A stretch of DNA of 13,103 nucleotides from Methanomassiliicoccus sp. UBA386 (GTDB lineage Archaea; Thermoplasmatota; Thermoplasmata; Methanomassiliicoccales; Methanomassiliicoccaceae): assembly GCA_002498285.1 (NCBI GenBank), contig DAGU01000001.1, forward strand, positions 36,797-49,899. Direction: 5' to 3'. The notes beneath the pieces were generated by a model that saw only the letters and a list, made by a program, of their open reading frames with translations, had not been told where the DNA came from and made no database searches. A program made the position numbers and the translations under genes. Every line of letters starts with the position of its first letter. The stretch's first letter is position 1. Below, in pieces: positions 6,414-12,782 of the stretch.

Positions 6414-6878
6414 TCTACTAAGTAATAGTTCTCTTTCACCCTTGTGAACGATGTCGCATTGTGGACAGGTATCAGCGTCAGCAACTATGTCAGAAAGCCC
6501 GCCCTATTCCCCACCATGGATTATTGCTGATGAGGCACATTAATTTAGCCTACTCATAATATTATCTAGCTAGAAGTGAGAGATTATCGAGCATGGTTTA
6601 GAAGATTTTTATCTATTTATTACTCATTATATACAACCAATCCCCTGGAAGAAAACTAAAATGCATCCATGGAGAATGGTCAACTTTTCGTCTGAATTTT
6701 TTCAAAGTGTTGGGGACTCCGAGGGGGTGTGCTAACATTATCGATATAATTCATGTTATTCTTCTTAGACCCAAGGCATAATGCTAGTGCATTAATATTT
6801 TATGTCATTATAGCAATTTGCGTTATTTGTTATACTGTGCCCACTACATTGGAAAATTAATGGTTTGAAGGGGGGGTT
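6414..6878. other. AT-rich intergenic region, no supported gene
   Basis: About 465 bases with low GC compared with the left part of the window. I see no tRNA, recognisable family or long frame. A 41-codon minus-strand frame (6613-6738, MLAHPLGVPN at its start) is open but unrecognised. A run of seven G lies just before 6878. The tract probably represents decayed or acquired DNA. Confidence 0.5.
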
Positions 6879-7067
6879 TTAGGGCGAAGTTTTGCCCTCA
6901 CCGGAGCGTGTTTCTTCGTAAAGATCGCAGAGCTCATCGAGGAATTGATCATAGGTTCGGCGGAACTTCAAGCGATAAAGGCGGTCGCGTGTTCCCGTCG
7001 TAATCTGTATGCTCGTCCTGTCGGATCCGTTATCAGCGCTCATTCTCGTCCCATCCTCCGTGCTCAT
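6879..7067 (-). CDS. VapB/DUF7557-like small antitoxin-type protein
   Basis: A 62-residue protein whose core, TSIQITTGTRDRLYRLKFR followed by RTYDQFLDELCDLYEE, matches the pattern of small archaeal DUF7557/VapB-type proteins: a short strand for DNA contact in a ribbon-helix-helix-like dimer, then helices with the YDxxLxxL signature. Such proteins usually act as antitoxins and autoregulators. The open frame extends to 7175, but that part (Ile/Tyr-rich) is translated AT-rich spacer. ATG 7067 is preferred because ATTATTTACATAG lies about 25 bp upstream, fitting leaderless initiation; ATG 7043 is also possible. It ends in TAA. No PIN-domain or other toxin gene is visible on either side, so it is an orphan here. 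Family assignment is moderate. Confidence 0.65.
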   Translation of the reverse strand: MSTEDGTRMSADNGSDRTSIQITTGTRDRLYRLKFRRTYDQFLDELCDLYEETRSGEGKTSP

Positions 7068-7084
7068 CAAGCAGAGTATGGATT

Positions 7085-7097
7085 CTATGTAAATAAT
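7085..7097 (-). promoter_or_regulatory. Candidate TATA box for the antitoxin-like gene
   Basis: On the minus strand the region reads about ATTATTTACATAG, centred roughly 25 bp before ATG 7067. It supports that start and a leaderless mRNA. The surrounding DNA is AT-rich, so the signal is weak on its own. Confidence 0.35.
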
Positions 7098-7745
7098 TGT
7101 TCTTATGGAGATTATAGAATCTATAGTATCACATATGATTATTGTATATATGTAGAACAATAGTATGCTCCTCATAATAGAGGAATATGGTCAACGACGG
7201 TCTCCCGAATATCAAATTGAAAGGCGGTTAGAACCGGCTCTAATCGCTGCCGACCGGCCCGATACGGCATCGGAACACGATATAGCACGGTGTTGCATCT
7301 GATATTATAATAGATAACAATGCTGCATCACATATTTCGAACCTTCAATGACGAGCGGTCCGATACATCAAACGGAACTCACAGAACCATGTTGCGTCTC
7401 GGAATTTCTGTAAAGCGCATCGGGGTCAAAAACGCGTTACTGCAGAAATTTACCCTGAGATGAACGATCGAAGGGGACCTTACCTTGAGGGATGATCTCA
7501 TCGAGACCATGAGAGGCAAATACAATGCAATAGTAATTAAAAGATAATGTAGAATAGCAATCATCATTAATACTAATTCTATATCCGATATAGACAAGAA
7601 ATTAGCGTCTCAGACGGGACTTTGACGTGCATTTTGCACGATGAAAAATGGTTGAATGAACCGTTACTCGATAAATGAGGCAAGATGTCCTTGACAGCTG
7701 ACCCGGCCAACTATTGATCGGATTGCTGCCCCTTGGAACTCTGGA

Positions 7746-7763
7746 CTCCGCCATCAGGCGGAG
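7746..7763. repeat. Perfect 7-bp stem, 4-base loop hairpin
   Basis: CTCCGCC (7746-7752), loop ATCA, GGCGGAG (7757-7763). The stem is GC-rich and perfect, followed by an AT-rich stretch, so it could be a terminator-like structure or part of an insertion-sequence end. It lies 22 bp before a second larger inverted repeat. Confidence 0.55.
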
Positions 7764-7785
7764 GCATGATAATAATTAAGCGTTC

Positions 7786-7826
7786 CCTCAGCTTGCTGTA
7801 ATAGTGCAAAACAACTCAAGCTGAGG
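7786..7826 (+). repeat. Inverted repeat whose 3' arm contains the transposase ribosome binding site
   Basis: CCTCAGCTTG (7786-7795) and CAAGCTGAGG (7817-7826) are exact 10-bp reverse complements separated by 21 bases. The 3' arm contains GAGG (7823-7826), the only Shine-Dalgarno-like sequence before ATG 7839. In RNA started upstream, the stem would hide this site, an arrangement known from several insertion sequences where it blocks translation from read-through transcripts. Function is inferred. Confidence 0.5.
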
Positions 7827-7838
7827 ACCGTTGCCATC

Positions 7839-8240
7839 ATGCCGAACGACAAAATATCGTTTACTATCGACTCGATGCCGATGGTCGACGATTGGTACGA
7901 GCGTTTCGATCTGCCGGCCGTCATCGGCCGGCACAAGGACCGAGGCGTTTCGCTCGATTCTCTCGTTCGAGGCACGCTCGCCTACGAGTTCGGAGACAAC
8001 TTCAGCATATTGCGGGCAGGCGAATGGCGCAATCGCTCGGAGATCAGGGAGCATTATGAGCTGCCGCCGTTTAACGTCAGGACGCCCTATCGAGCGGTCG
8101 AGGTCGTCGGCCGCAACCGCGAACGATGCGTTCGCGAGCTTCAGGACCGCATCCCGAGAGCGATTCCGAGCGTTCGAAACGATGTGTCAAATTTCAAAAA
8201 GCGGTTAAAAACAGAAGGCCAGGTGTCAAAGTCAGGATGA
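7839..8240 (+). pseudogene. N-terminal fragment of an IS1634-like transposase
   Basis: Residues 1 to about 107 of this 133-residue frame resemble the N-terminus of IS1634/IS4-group transposases: DLPAVIGRHKDRGVSLDSLV, then LAYEFGDNFSILRAGEWRNR (about 47-66), PPFNVRTPYRAVEVVGRNRE and ELQDR. Full-length members are about 400-550 residues with a DDE catalytic domain, none of which is present. After about residue 107 (near 8160) similarity and GC content fall off, ending NFKKRLKTEGQVSKSG and TGA. It is therefore a truncated, inactive element remnant, although the fragment could still be expressed and bind DNA. Start ATG 7839 has GAGG 12 bases upstream inside a hairpin. Family identification is from pattern recognition. 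Confidence 0.65.
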
Positions 8241-8309
8241 AGAGAGACAAAATATGATCATCGCTAGGTTTGCCGAATGCTTTAATTGTCACCGACCCAT
8301 TTATAGAGA

Positions 8310-9599
8310 ATGAAATCTGCCAGTAGAACTGTCTACCTAACGGATATGGATGGATTTGAGTTCGAGAGCCTTTGTAAAACAATATTCGAGCAGTTAGATT
8401 ATGGTCGTGTTGAACTGCTGCCTCCGGTTGGAGATGGGGGCAGGGATTTAATAATCCATGATCAACAGGGAAAGACGGTCGTGGAGTGCAAGCATCAACC
8501 GAAAACGTCGATAGGTAGGCCGATCATCCAAAAGCTTCACTCGGCAGTAATATCGGAAGGTGCCAGAAAAGGCATCGTAGTCACCACAGGTAAGTTCTCA
8601 AGACAAGCCATCGAGCACGCTGCCACTCTGAGTCCAGAGATTGAGCTTATAGATATTGCCATGCTCAGAGATCTGACATCTAGAGCAGGGATGCATATTG
8701 TGACTGATCAAGAATCTGCCCCCATTCACACATATCAATTACTTGGCACAGAGAAGATAAATGGGTTTACTGTAGGCCATCTATCAAACAAAATAGTTTC
8801 TCATCCAGCCACTGTTAAGGGAGCTTACTCCCCTCAAAGGACAGACATTTTGCTTCGGCCAGTTTACAGAATTAGATATAGTATCGATGCTGAATTCTCC
8901 ACTAGCATCGGAGTAGTTCACGCAGAAAGATCAATGGGGCAATTTTTCATCGACGGGAGCGATGGAAAAGTCATTTCAGAAGGAGCAGCCGATTACTTCT
9001 CTTCGACACCCATCCAAAACATGTTGCGCTGGGACAACGTGTCATCCAACACTATTGCCAGCGATCAGCCGTTCAAGATACTAGCATCTACTGTCAAGGA
9101 AATAGCAATGGATAACATAATTCGAAGACATACTCAGACGGTAAGATATTCAGGTCGTAACAATCATACGTACTCAAAGGAGTGTACTCCACCCAAGAAA
9201 GACATATTCATCAGTGATATATCTCAAGAATATCTCCCAGAATATCAGATTGATTGTCTACTTTTAGGTAGAGCACAGCAGTTGGAGTTCGCCAACAATG
9301 GCACCTCTTTGATTCATGTTCTAAATGACTCTACCAGCATCTGCCCGATATGCAAAGAACACGTGAACCAGGAAAAGAGGTCCCTTTGTAACGAGTGTGG
9401 ACTGATCACTTGTACAAAGAAGTATTTTTTTAAGAAGAAGCGGCACGCTCTTGAGTGTGATGTGTGCGGTAAGACGCTTTGTCCAAGCTGTGCCTCATAC
9501 GCGAGTAGAATGCTATTAATGAAGACTGTCCTGTGCGTAGGATGCGCAAACGATTTCACAAGGAGGGGGAAACGGGTTAAAACACTCATCAGGGCCTGA
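8310..9599 (+). CDS. Mrr-like restriction endonuclease with C-terminal cysteine-rich zinc-binding region
   Basis: A 429-residue predicted DNA-cleaving enzyme. Residues 13 to about 120 form an Mrr-type PD-(D/E)xK nuclease domain: DGFEFESLCKTIFEQLDYG, GDGGRD with D46, VVECKH with E59 and K61, and the following GIVVTTGKFSRQAIEHA. The middle (about 130-335) is an unrecognised region with strands such as LLRPVYRIRYSIDAEF. The C-terminus has paired cysteines CPIC (345/348), CNEC (360/363), CDVC (383/386), CPSC (391/394) and CVGC (409/412), consistent with two zinc sites, ending in a basic tail. Mrr-like enzymes typically cut modified or foreign DNA. No methyltransferase is adjacent, as expected for a type IV-like enzyme. 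CTTTAATT at 8280-8287 is placed for leaderless start at 8310; ATG 8346 is an alternative. Its AT-richer codons suggest acquisition. Confidence 0.85.
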   Translation: MKSASRTVYLTDMDGFEFESLCKTIFEQLDYGRVELLPPVGDGGRDLIIHDQQGKTVVECKHQPKTSIGRPIIQKLHSAVISEGARKGIVVTTGKFSRQAIEHAATLSPEIELIDIAMLRDLTSRAGMHIVTDQESAPIHTYQLLGTEKINGFTVGHLSNKIVSHPATVKGAYSPQRTDILLRPVYRIRYSIDAEFSTSIGVVHAERSMGQFFIDGSDGKVISEGAADYFSSTPIQNMLRWDNVSSNTIASDQPFKILASTVKEIAMDNIIRRHTQTVRYSGRNNHTYSKECTPPKKDIFISDISQEYLPEYQIDCLLLGRAQQLEFANNGTSLIHVLNDSTSICPICKEHVNQEKRSLCNECGLITCTKKYFFKKKRHALECDVCGKTLCPSCASYASRMLLMKTVLCVGCANDFTRRGKRVKTLIRA

Positions 9600-9637
9600 A
9601 TCCGGCCCTCTCATGTCCAACACTTCATAATGGACAA
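9591..9637 (+). terminator. Two small inverted repeats at and after the nuclease stop codon
   Basis: AGGGCC (9591-9596) and GGCCCT (9604-9609) flank the stop codon, and TGTCCA with TGGACA (about 9615-9637) form a second pair. Neither is followed by a T-run, so this is a weak terminator candidate. Confidence 0.25.
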
Positions 9638-9943
9638 GAGATAGAGAACGATGCTGTGCTCATTGGCGGGGTCATAATAGGCGCAGGAGTCTGTTTGATC
9701 ATAGGACTGCTACACGCCGTGATCATAAAATGCGAATACTATTGGGGTGTCAAAGTCTGGCTGGTGTTCCTGGTATTCGGACCTGTATGCATTGGAGCGT
9801 AGATCTTTACTGAGATAGTGATACTTTCCGCACTCCTGGCTATTCTGAGATTCTCATTGCTCTAGAACATCCGGAAGCTCTCCGAACAGGAACGAAGAGT
9901 CGAAAAGGGATTGTTTCCGAGAAATCCAGAACAGGAAAGTGAA
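9630..9943 (+). pseudogene. Degraded small membrane protein gene (frameshift plus two in-frame TAG codons)
   Basis: The frame starting near ATG 9630 reads MDK, then needs one added base to continue as EIENDAVLIGGVIIGAG. It then runs through hydrophobic segments VCLIIGLLHAVII, VWLVFLVFGPVCIGA, and after TAG (9800-9802) IFTEIVILSALLAIL. A second TAG lies at 9863-9865, and the frame carries on with IRKLSEQERRVEKGLFPRNP. The sequence on both sides of each TAG looks like one continuous three-helix membrane protein with a charged C-terminal tail. Both TAGs could have come from tryptophan TGG codons by one change. Together with the frameshift this favours a pseudogene. If the host decodes TAG as pyrrolysine, the two ambers alone would not inactivate it, and translation could begin at GTG 9656. 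No known family recognised. Confidence 0.55.
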
Positions 9944-10120
9944 AGGCATCAGTTCACACCTGGGCATTGGTCCATCGGTATGAAACGCGTAAGCATCATG
10001 CACGTCCAGGTCCATTTCAGTCGATGGCCCCCGAATATATCTATATCCACATGCTAGACCGATAAGTAGGTGTATGATTAGGACCGTCGCATGGCGAAAT
10101 CGTTCAATCGATAAGGTCAT
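9854..10120 (-). CDS. Hypothetical small protein, weakly supported
   Basis: An 88-residue minus-strand frame starting MTLSIERFRHATVLIIHLLI, with one hydrophobic segment near the start (about 12-26) followed by a hydrophilic region containing DLDVHDAYAFHTDGPMPRCE. No family is recognised. Its last third overlaps the tail of the degraded plus-strand membrane gene, so the 3' part may not be real. CATACAAAAG about 24 bp upstream of the ATG could be a TATA element. It may equally be chance. Confidence 0.25.
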   Translation of the reverse strand: MTLSIERFRHATVLIIHLLIGLACGYRYIRGPSTEMDLDVHDAYAFHTDGPMPRCELMPFTFLFWISRKQSLFDSSFLFGELPDVLEQ

Positions 10121-10225
10121 TGCTCAGTGTCATTCTTCCTTTTGTATGCCAAATAGAATGCTTGGGTATGATAAGAAAGGATTGAAGGCCGTGAGGCCTC
10201 CATTCGAGTTTGGGCTATCAAGCAT

Positions 10226-10807
10226 TTAGGCCTTCGAAGCGGCCGGCGTGGCGGGGATGCCTATTGGGACGACCTGTTTTCCCTTCATGACCAGCAGGAC
10301 TATGCCGGTTGCCAGGTACAGACCGAGCAGGGAAAATATCATCCACAGCGCGCCCGCGACCAGTCTCAGGGTCTCGTCGGCCGCTCCTCCATTGTACCAG
10401 ATGCCAGTTACAAAGAAGGCGATCGCAGCGATGAACAATACAACGGGGAGCAACCTTACGGGCTGCGCCAGGGATAGTACCGCATCGATCAGGATCACCA
10501 GTCCAATGTATACCAGGGCAAGCATGCCAGAGGCATCTGGCGGAATGAACTGGAACACCAGGAAGAACACGGCCAATGGGCCAAATATTGCAGTTCCCAG
10601 TACATTCTCGTTCAGATATGCGATTATGGTCGCAAGAAGGACCAATATCCCAACTGGCACCGAGATCTCGGCGATTATTGCCAGCTGGTCGAGTCCGAAT
10701 ACGCCAAGGCCGAGGCCTCCAACCAGGAATGTGAAGAACGCTATGACGAATAGCGCCATCACGTCGGCCATTGCGACCTTAACGTGCACGTTCGATTCTT
10801 CCGCCAT
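10226..10807 (-). CDS. Six-helix membrane protein, GPR1/FUN34/YaaH (acetate transporter) family-like
   Basis: A 193-residue protein with six hydrophobic segments at about 13-37, 41-64, 68-88, 95-113, 118-135 and 146-174. Length, helix count and the pattern GILVLLATIIAYLNENVLG followed by TAIFGPLAVFFL resemble acetate/succinate permeases of the GPR1/FUN34/YaaH family, whose usual signature includes an N-terminal NPAPLG motif that is replaced here by MADVMALF. The role would be movement of acetate or a similar small molecule across the cytoplasmic membrane. AGGAGG (10816-10821) lies 8 bases before the ATG, one of the strongest ribosome binding sites in the window. It stands alone, 320 bp from the next gene. 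Because the signature is incomplete, an unrelated six-helix protein is possible. Confidence 0.6.
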   Translation of the reverse strand: MAEESNVHVKVAMADVMALFVIAFFTFLVGGLGLGVFGLDQLAIIAEISVPVGILVLLATIIAYLNENVLGTAIFGPLAVFFLVFQFIPPDASGMLALVYIGLVILIDAVLSLAQPVRLLPVVLFIAAIAFFVTGIWYNGGAADETLRLVAGALWMIFSLLGLYLATGIVLLVMKGKQVVPIGIPATPAASKA

Positions 10808-11128
10808 TTTGTTTTCCTCCTATACTCGATTTTTGAGACCCGGTCCAATATGCCGATGTGTTCGGCAGCGCGCCTAGTAAAGGTCGCCGACGATGGCCGG
10901 GCCCTCCTCTCCGGCGATCGCTATGAGTCTGATAGCAATCAATGAATATACCGCCACCCCAGGCTGATAAAGCTATGTAGCGGATTATTATCAAACTAAC
11001 AAAACTTCTACCTGATGAACATTTTTCTGGTAGGAGTGTTCCCGAGAGAGGTGAAATTCAATTCTTCATTAAAGTTCTATTTTTAAGGATTCTCTACAGG
11101 AAATAAAGGGGTATTGAAAGAGGCCCGC
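10808..11128. other. Intergenic region between YaaH-like and proline dehydrogenase genes
   Basis: About 320 bases without a supported gene. It holds the leader and ribosome binding site of the YaaH-like gene. A coding-like 27-residue minus-strand remnant (10874-10957, ending AGEEGPAIVGDLY then TAG) is present but unrecognised. AT-rich stretches at about 10963-11110 probably include the 3' end of the proline dehydrogenase transcript; on the minus strand 10992-11008 reads T-rich (GAAGTTTTGTTAGTTTG). Confidence 0.4.
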
Positions 11129-11926
11129 TCAGGGCGCGGGCGAACGACCCAGCTGGGCCAACATGGCCATGTAGGTCCTGCGTCGGGTCTCGTACCCCTC
11201 TTTGTTCTTCCCGTAGGGGACATACTCCGACACCCTCCATCCTTCGAAGGCCATGTGCTCCTTGGTCTCATCGGCCAGACCTTTGAGGAAGGCAAACTCT
11301 AGGAAGTCCCGGTCCGATATTCGGATCTTTGCCCACTCTAGAAGGTCAGGATCGTGGGTCCCTATGCAGAATGGTATATCCCATCCGATTATCTGCTCAG
11401 CGGCGTCCTTGAACGCCTCCTCGATCATGGTGAAATCGGAGAGGTCGCCTGTGTAGGCGCCCTTGACCAAACGGATCTTGACGCCGGCATCAAGCATGAC
11501 ATCTATGTCCTGGCTGGTGCGGCGAAGGTAGGCCTGCAAGGCCACCGTCACCGGAAGGCCCGCCCGTGCAGCGTTCTCGGCCATTTCCAATGTGAGGTCG
11601 GTCATGCGTTGCCCCTCGATATCCAGTTCAAAGGGGATCTTGAGGTTGGCGGCCTTCTCGGCGATGCCCTGTGATAGCCTCAATGCCGTCTCTCTGTTCA
11701 GGGTACCTCCCAGGGTGGATGGCTTCACCGATATGGATGCTTGCAAACCGAAACGGGACATGTCTTCCAGGAGGGAGAGGTATTCAGATTGGGCGACCTT
11801 TGCATCGGCCTCTTCCCTGTTGTACCGCCCCAGGATGTCCATGATACAGGTGATCCCTTGCTCGTTCCGTTTCTGGCACCATTTGATGGCAGCGCTCCGA
11901 TCGGGAAGTACCCATCTATCTGGCAT
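11129..11926 (-). CDS. Proline dehydrogenase family protein (PRODH, FAD-dependent)
   Basis: A 265-residue TIM-barrel flavoenzyme that oxidises proline to pyrroline-5-carboxylate, passing electrons to FAD and then usually to a quinone or other acceptor. Visible motifs: SISVKPSTLG (64-73), LDIEGQ (101-106), ALQAYLRRTSQDI (129-141), IRLVKGAY (151-158), CIGTHD (187-192), LEFAFLKG (209-216), YVPYG (235-239) and YETRRR (245-250), where the last pair of arginines normally binds the substrate carboxylate. It matches short monofunctional PRODH enzymes of about 300 residues. No pyrroline-5-carboxylate dehydrogenase is adjacent. A TATA-like element about 30 bp upstream suggests its own promoter inside the gap after the recombinase gene. 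Family call is firm; whether proline is the true substrate is likely but not proven. Confidence 0.9.
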   Translation of the reverse strand: MPDRWVLPDRSAAIKWCQKRNEQGITCIMDILGRYNREEADAKVAQSEYLSLLEDMSRFGLQASISVKPSTLGGTLNRETALRLSQGIAEKAANLKIPFELDIEGQRMTDLTLEMAENAARAGLPVTVALQAYLRRTSQDIDVMLDAGVKIRLVKGAYTGDLSDFTMIEEAFKDAAEQIIGWDIPFCIGTHDPDLLEWAKIRISDRDFLEFAFLKGLADETKEHMAFEGWRVSEYVPYGKNKEGYETRRRTYMAMLAQLGRSPAP

Positions 11927-11951
11927 ATGCGTCCCTTATTCCCCATAGGAT

Positions 11952-11961
11952 TGATATAGAT
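11952..11961 (-). promoter_or_regulatory. Candidate TATA box for the proline dehydrogenase gene
   Basis: On the minus strand this reads within CTATCTATATCA and is centred about 30 bp before ATG 11926. It lies in the 40-bp gap after the recombinase stop, so the dehydrogenase is probably transcribed on its own rather than only by read-through from the recombinases. Confidence 0.45.
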
Positions 11962-11966
11962 AGAGG

Positions 11967-12782
11967 TCAGGCCGACAGTACCTTTGCGTTCCGGTAGCGC
12001 GGATCCCTGGTCCTCTCGGCCGCGGCGAGCTGGGCAGCGTTGAAGGTCTGCACATCAATGATGGAGGGATGCTTGCTCTTAACAAGGATCCCGTCCCATC
12101 GGCGGTAGCCGGCGTAGGCCGGGTTGTGTAGTATATGGCGGATCGAGTATAGCGTCCACTGCCGGTCCCGCCGGGTCTTCAGTCCACGCTCATTGAGCGA
12201 TTCGGCCAGGGCGGCCATGCTCTCCCCGTTGCAGTAACGAGAGAAGAGTTCCCTGACCACGGTTGCCTCCTCACCCACGATGACCATGTCGTTGTTCCTG
12301 ATACGGTAGCCGAACGGAGGGAAGAAGCCGAGCATGCCGCCCGTTTCGGCCTTCTGGGCCATGCCCGAGTATGTCCGCTCTCCGATCTGCTCGCTCTCCA
12401 GCTGCGCAATGCGCTGGATGATGTCGACGACGAAGCGCCCCATGGCCGACGAGGTATCCAGCTCCTCCTGCATGGACGTGAACTCCTTTCCCCACTTCTC
12501 CAGGTTCTCCATCATGATCATGAAGTTCTTGGAGTTGCGGTGGATACGGTCCATCTTCATCACTAGTATGGCGTCCCATCTATCCCTCTCCGCCATCATG
12601 CGCTGGTAGGCCGGCCGCTTGGTGGACCGTCCGGTGAAGCCTTCATCGACGTATCTCTCCGCCACCTCCCACCCCTGGGCCTCGCAGTAGGCCTCCAGCC
12701 GCTCCATCTGGGCCTCGAGCGAATAGCCCTCCTCTGCCTGATCGTCCGTCGAGACACGGGTATAGATGGCGACCCTAGACAT
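11967..12782 (-). CDS. Short serine recombinase (resolvase plus recombinase domains)
   Basis: A 271-residue site-specific serine recombinase. The catalytic resolvase domain occupies about 1-140: IYTRVSTDDQ with nucleophile Ser11 and Arg9, DEGFTGRS (46-53), KMDRIHR (76-82) and EELDTSSAMGRF (106-117). The recombinase domain (about 150-240) begins LGFFPPFGYR and includes YSIRHILHNPAYAGY. Classic large serine integrases are 450-600 residues and have a zinc ribbon and coiled coil; those are missing and the protein ends shortly after the recombinase domain. The start ATG 12782 overlaps the 3' end of the upstream recombinase by 8 bases, so translation is probably coupled. The DNA target is unknown; no attachment site could be identified. 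Confidence 0.92.
   Translation of the reverse strand: MSRVAIYTRVSTDDQAEEGYSLEAQMERLEAYCEAQGWEVAERYVDEGFTGRSTKRPAYQRMMAERDRWDAILVMKMDRIHRNSKNFMIMMENLEKWGKEFTSMQEELDTSSAMGRFVVDIIQRIAQLESEQIGERTYSGMAQKAETGGMLGFFPPFGYRIRNNDMVIVGEEATVVRELFSRYCNGESMAALAESLNERGLKTRRDRQWTLYSIRHILHNPAYAGYRRWDGILVKSKHPSIIDVQTFNAAQLAAAERTRDPRYRNAKVLSA

Larger units (their letters stand above)
7098..7838. other. Gene-poor AT-rich region with hairpins, upstream of the transposase fragment
   Basis: Over 700 bases without a supported gene. A short plus-strand coding-like remnant may lie at 7464-7547 (it reads LRDDLIETMRGKYNAIVIKR before TAA), but it has no good start and no recognised family. Three perfect inverted repeats occur in its right part: CGTGCA-TTT-TGCACG (7626-7640), 7746-7763 and 7786-7826. 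Composition and fragments suggest an old insertion site. Confidence 0.45.

Noticed and set aside
6613..6738. 41-residue minus-strand frame in AT-rich DNA
   Set aside because: No recognised family, no ribosome binding site and unremarkable composition; not enough support for a gene call.
7379..7597. 72-residue minus-strand frame rich in Ile, Leu and Met
   Set aside because: Hydrophobic composition is explained by AT-rich DNA, with no family resemblance or start signal.
10874..10957. Minus-strand 27-residue frame ending AGEEGPAIVGDLY and TAG, in frame with the YaaH-like gene
   Set aside because: It looks coding-like, but it is very short, has no ribosome binding site and would need two TAG read-throughs to join the next gene; more likely a remnant or chance.
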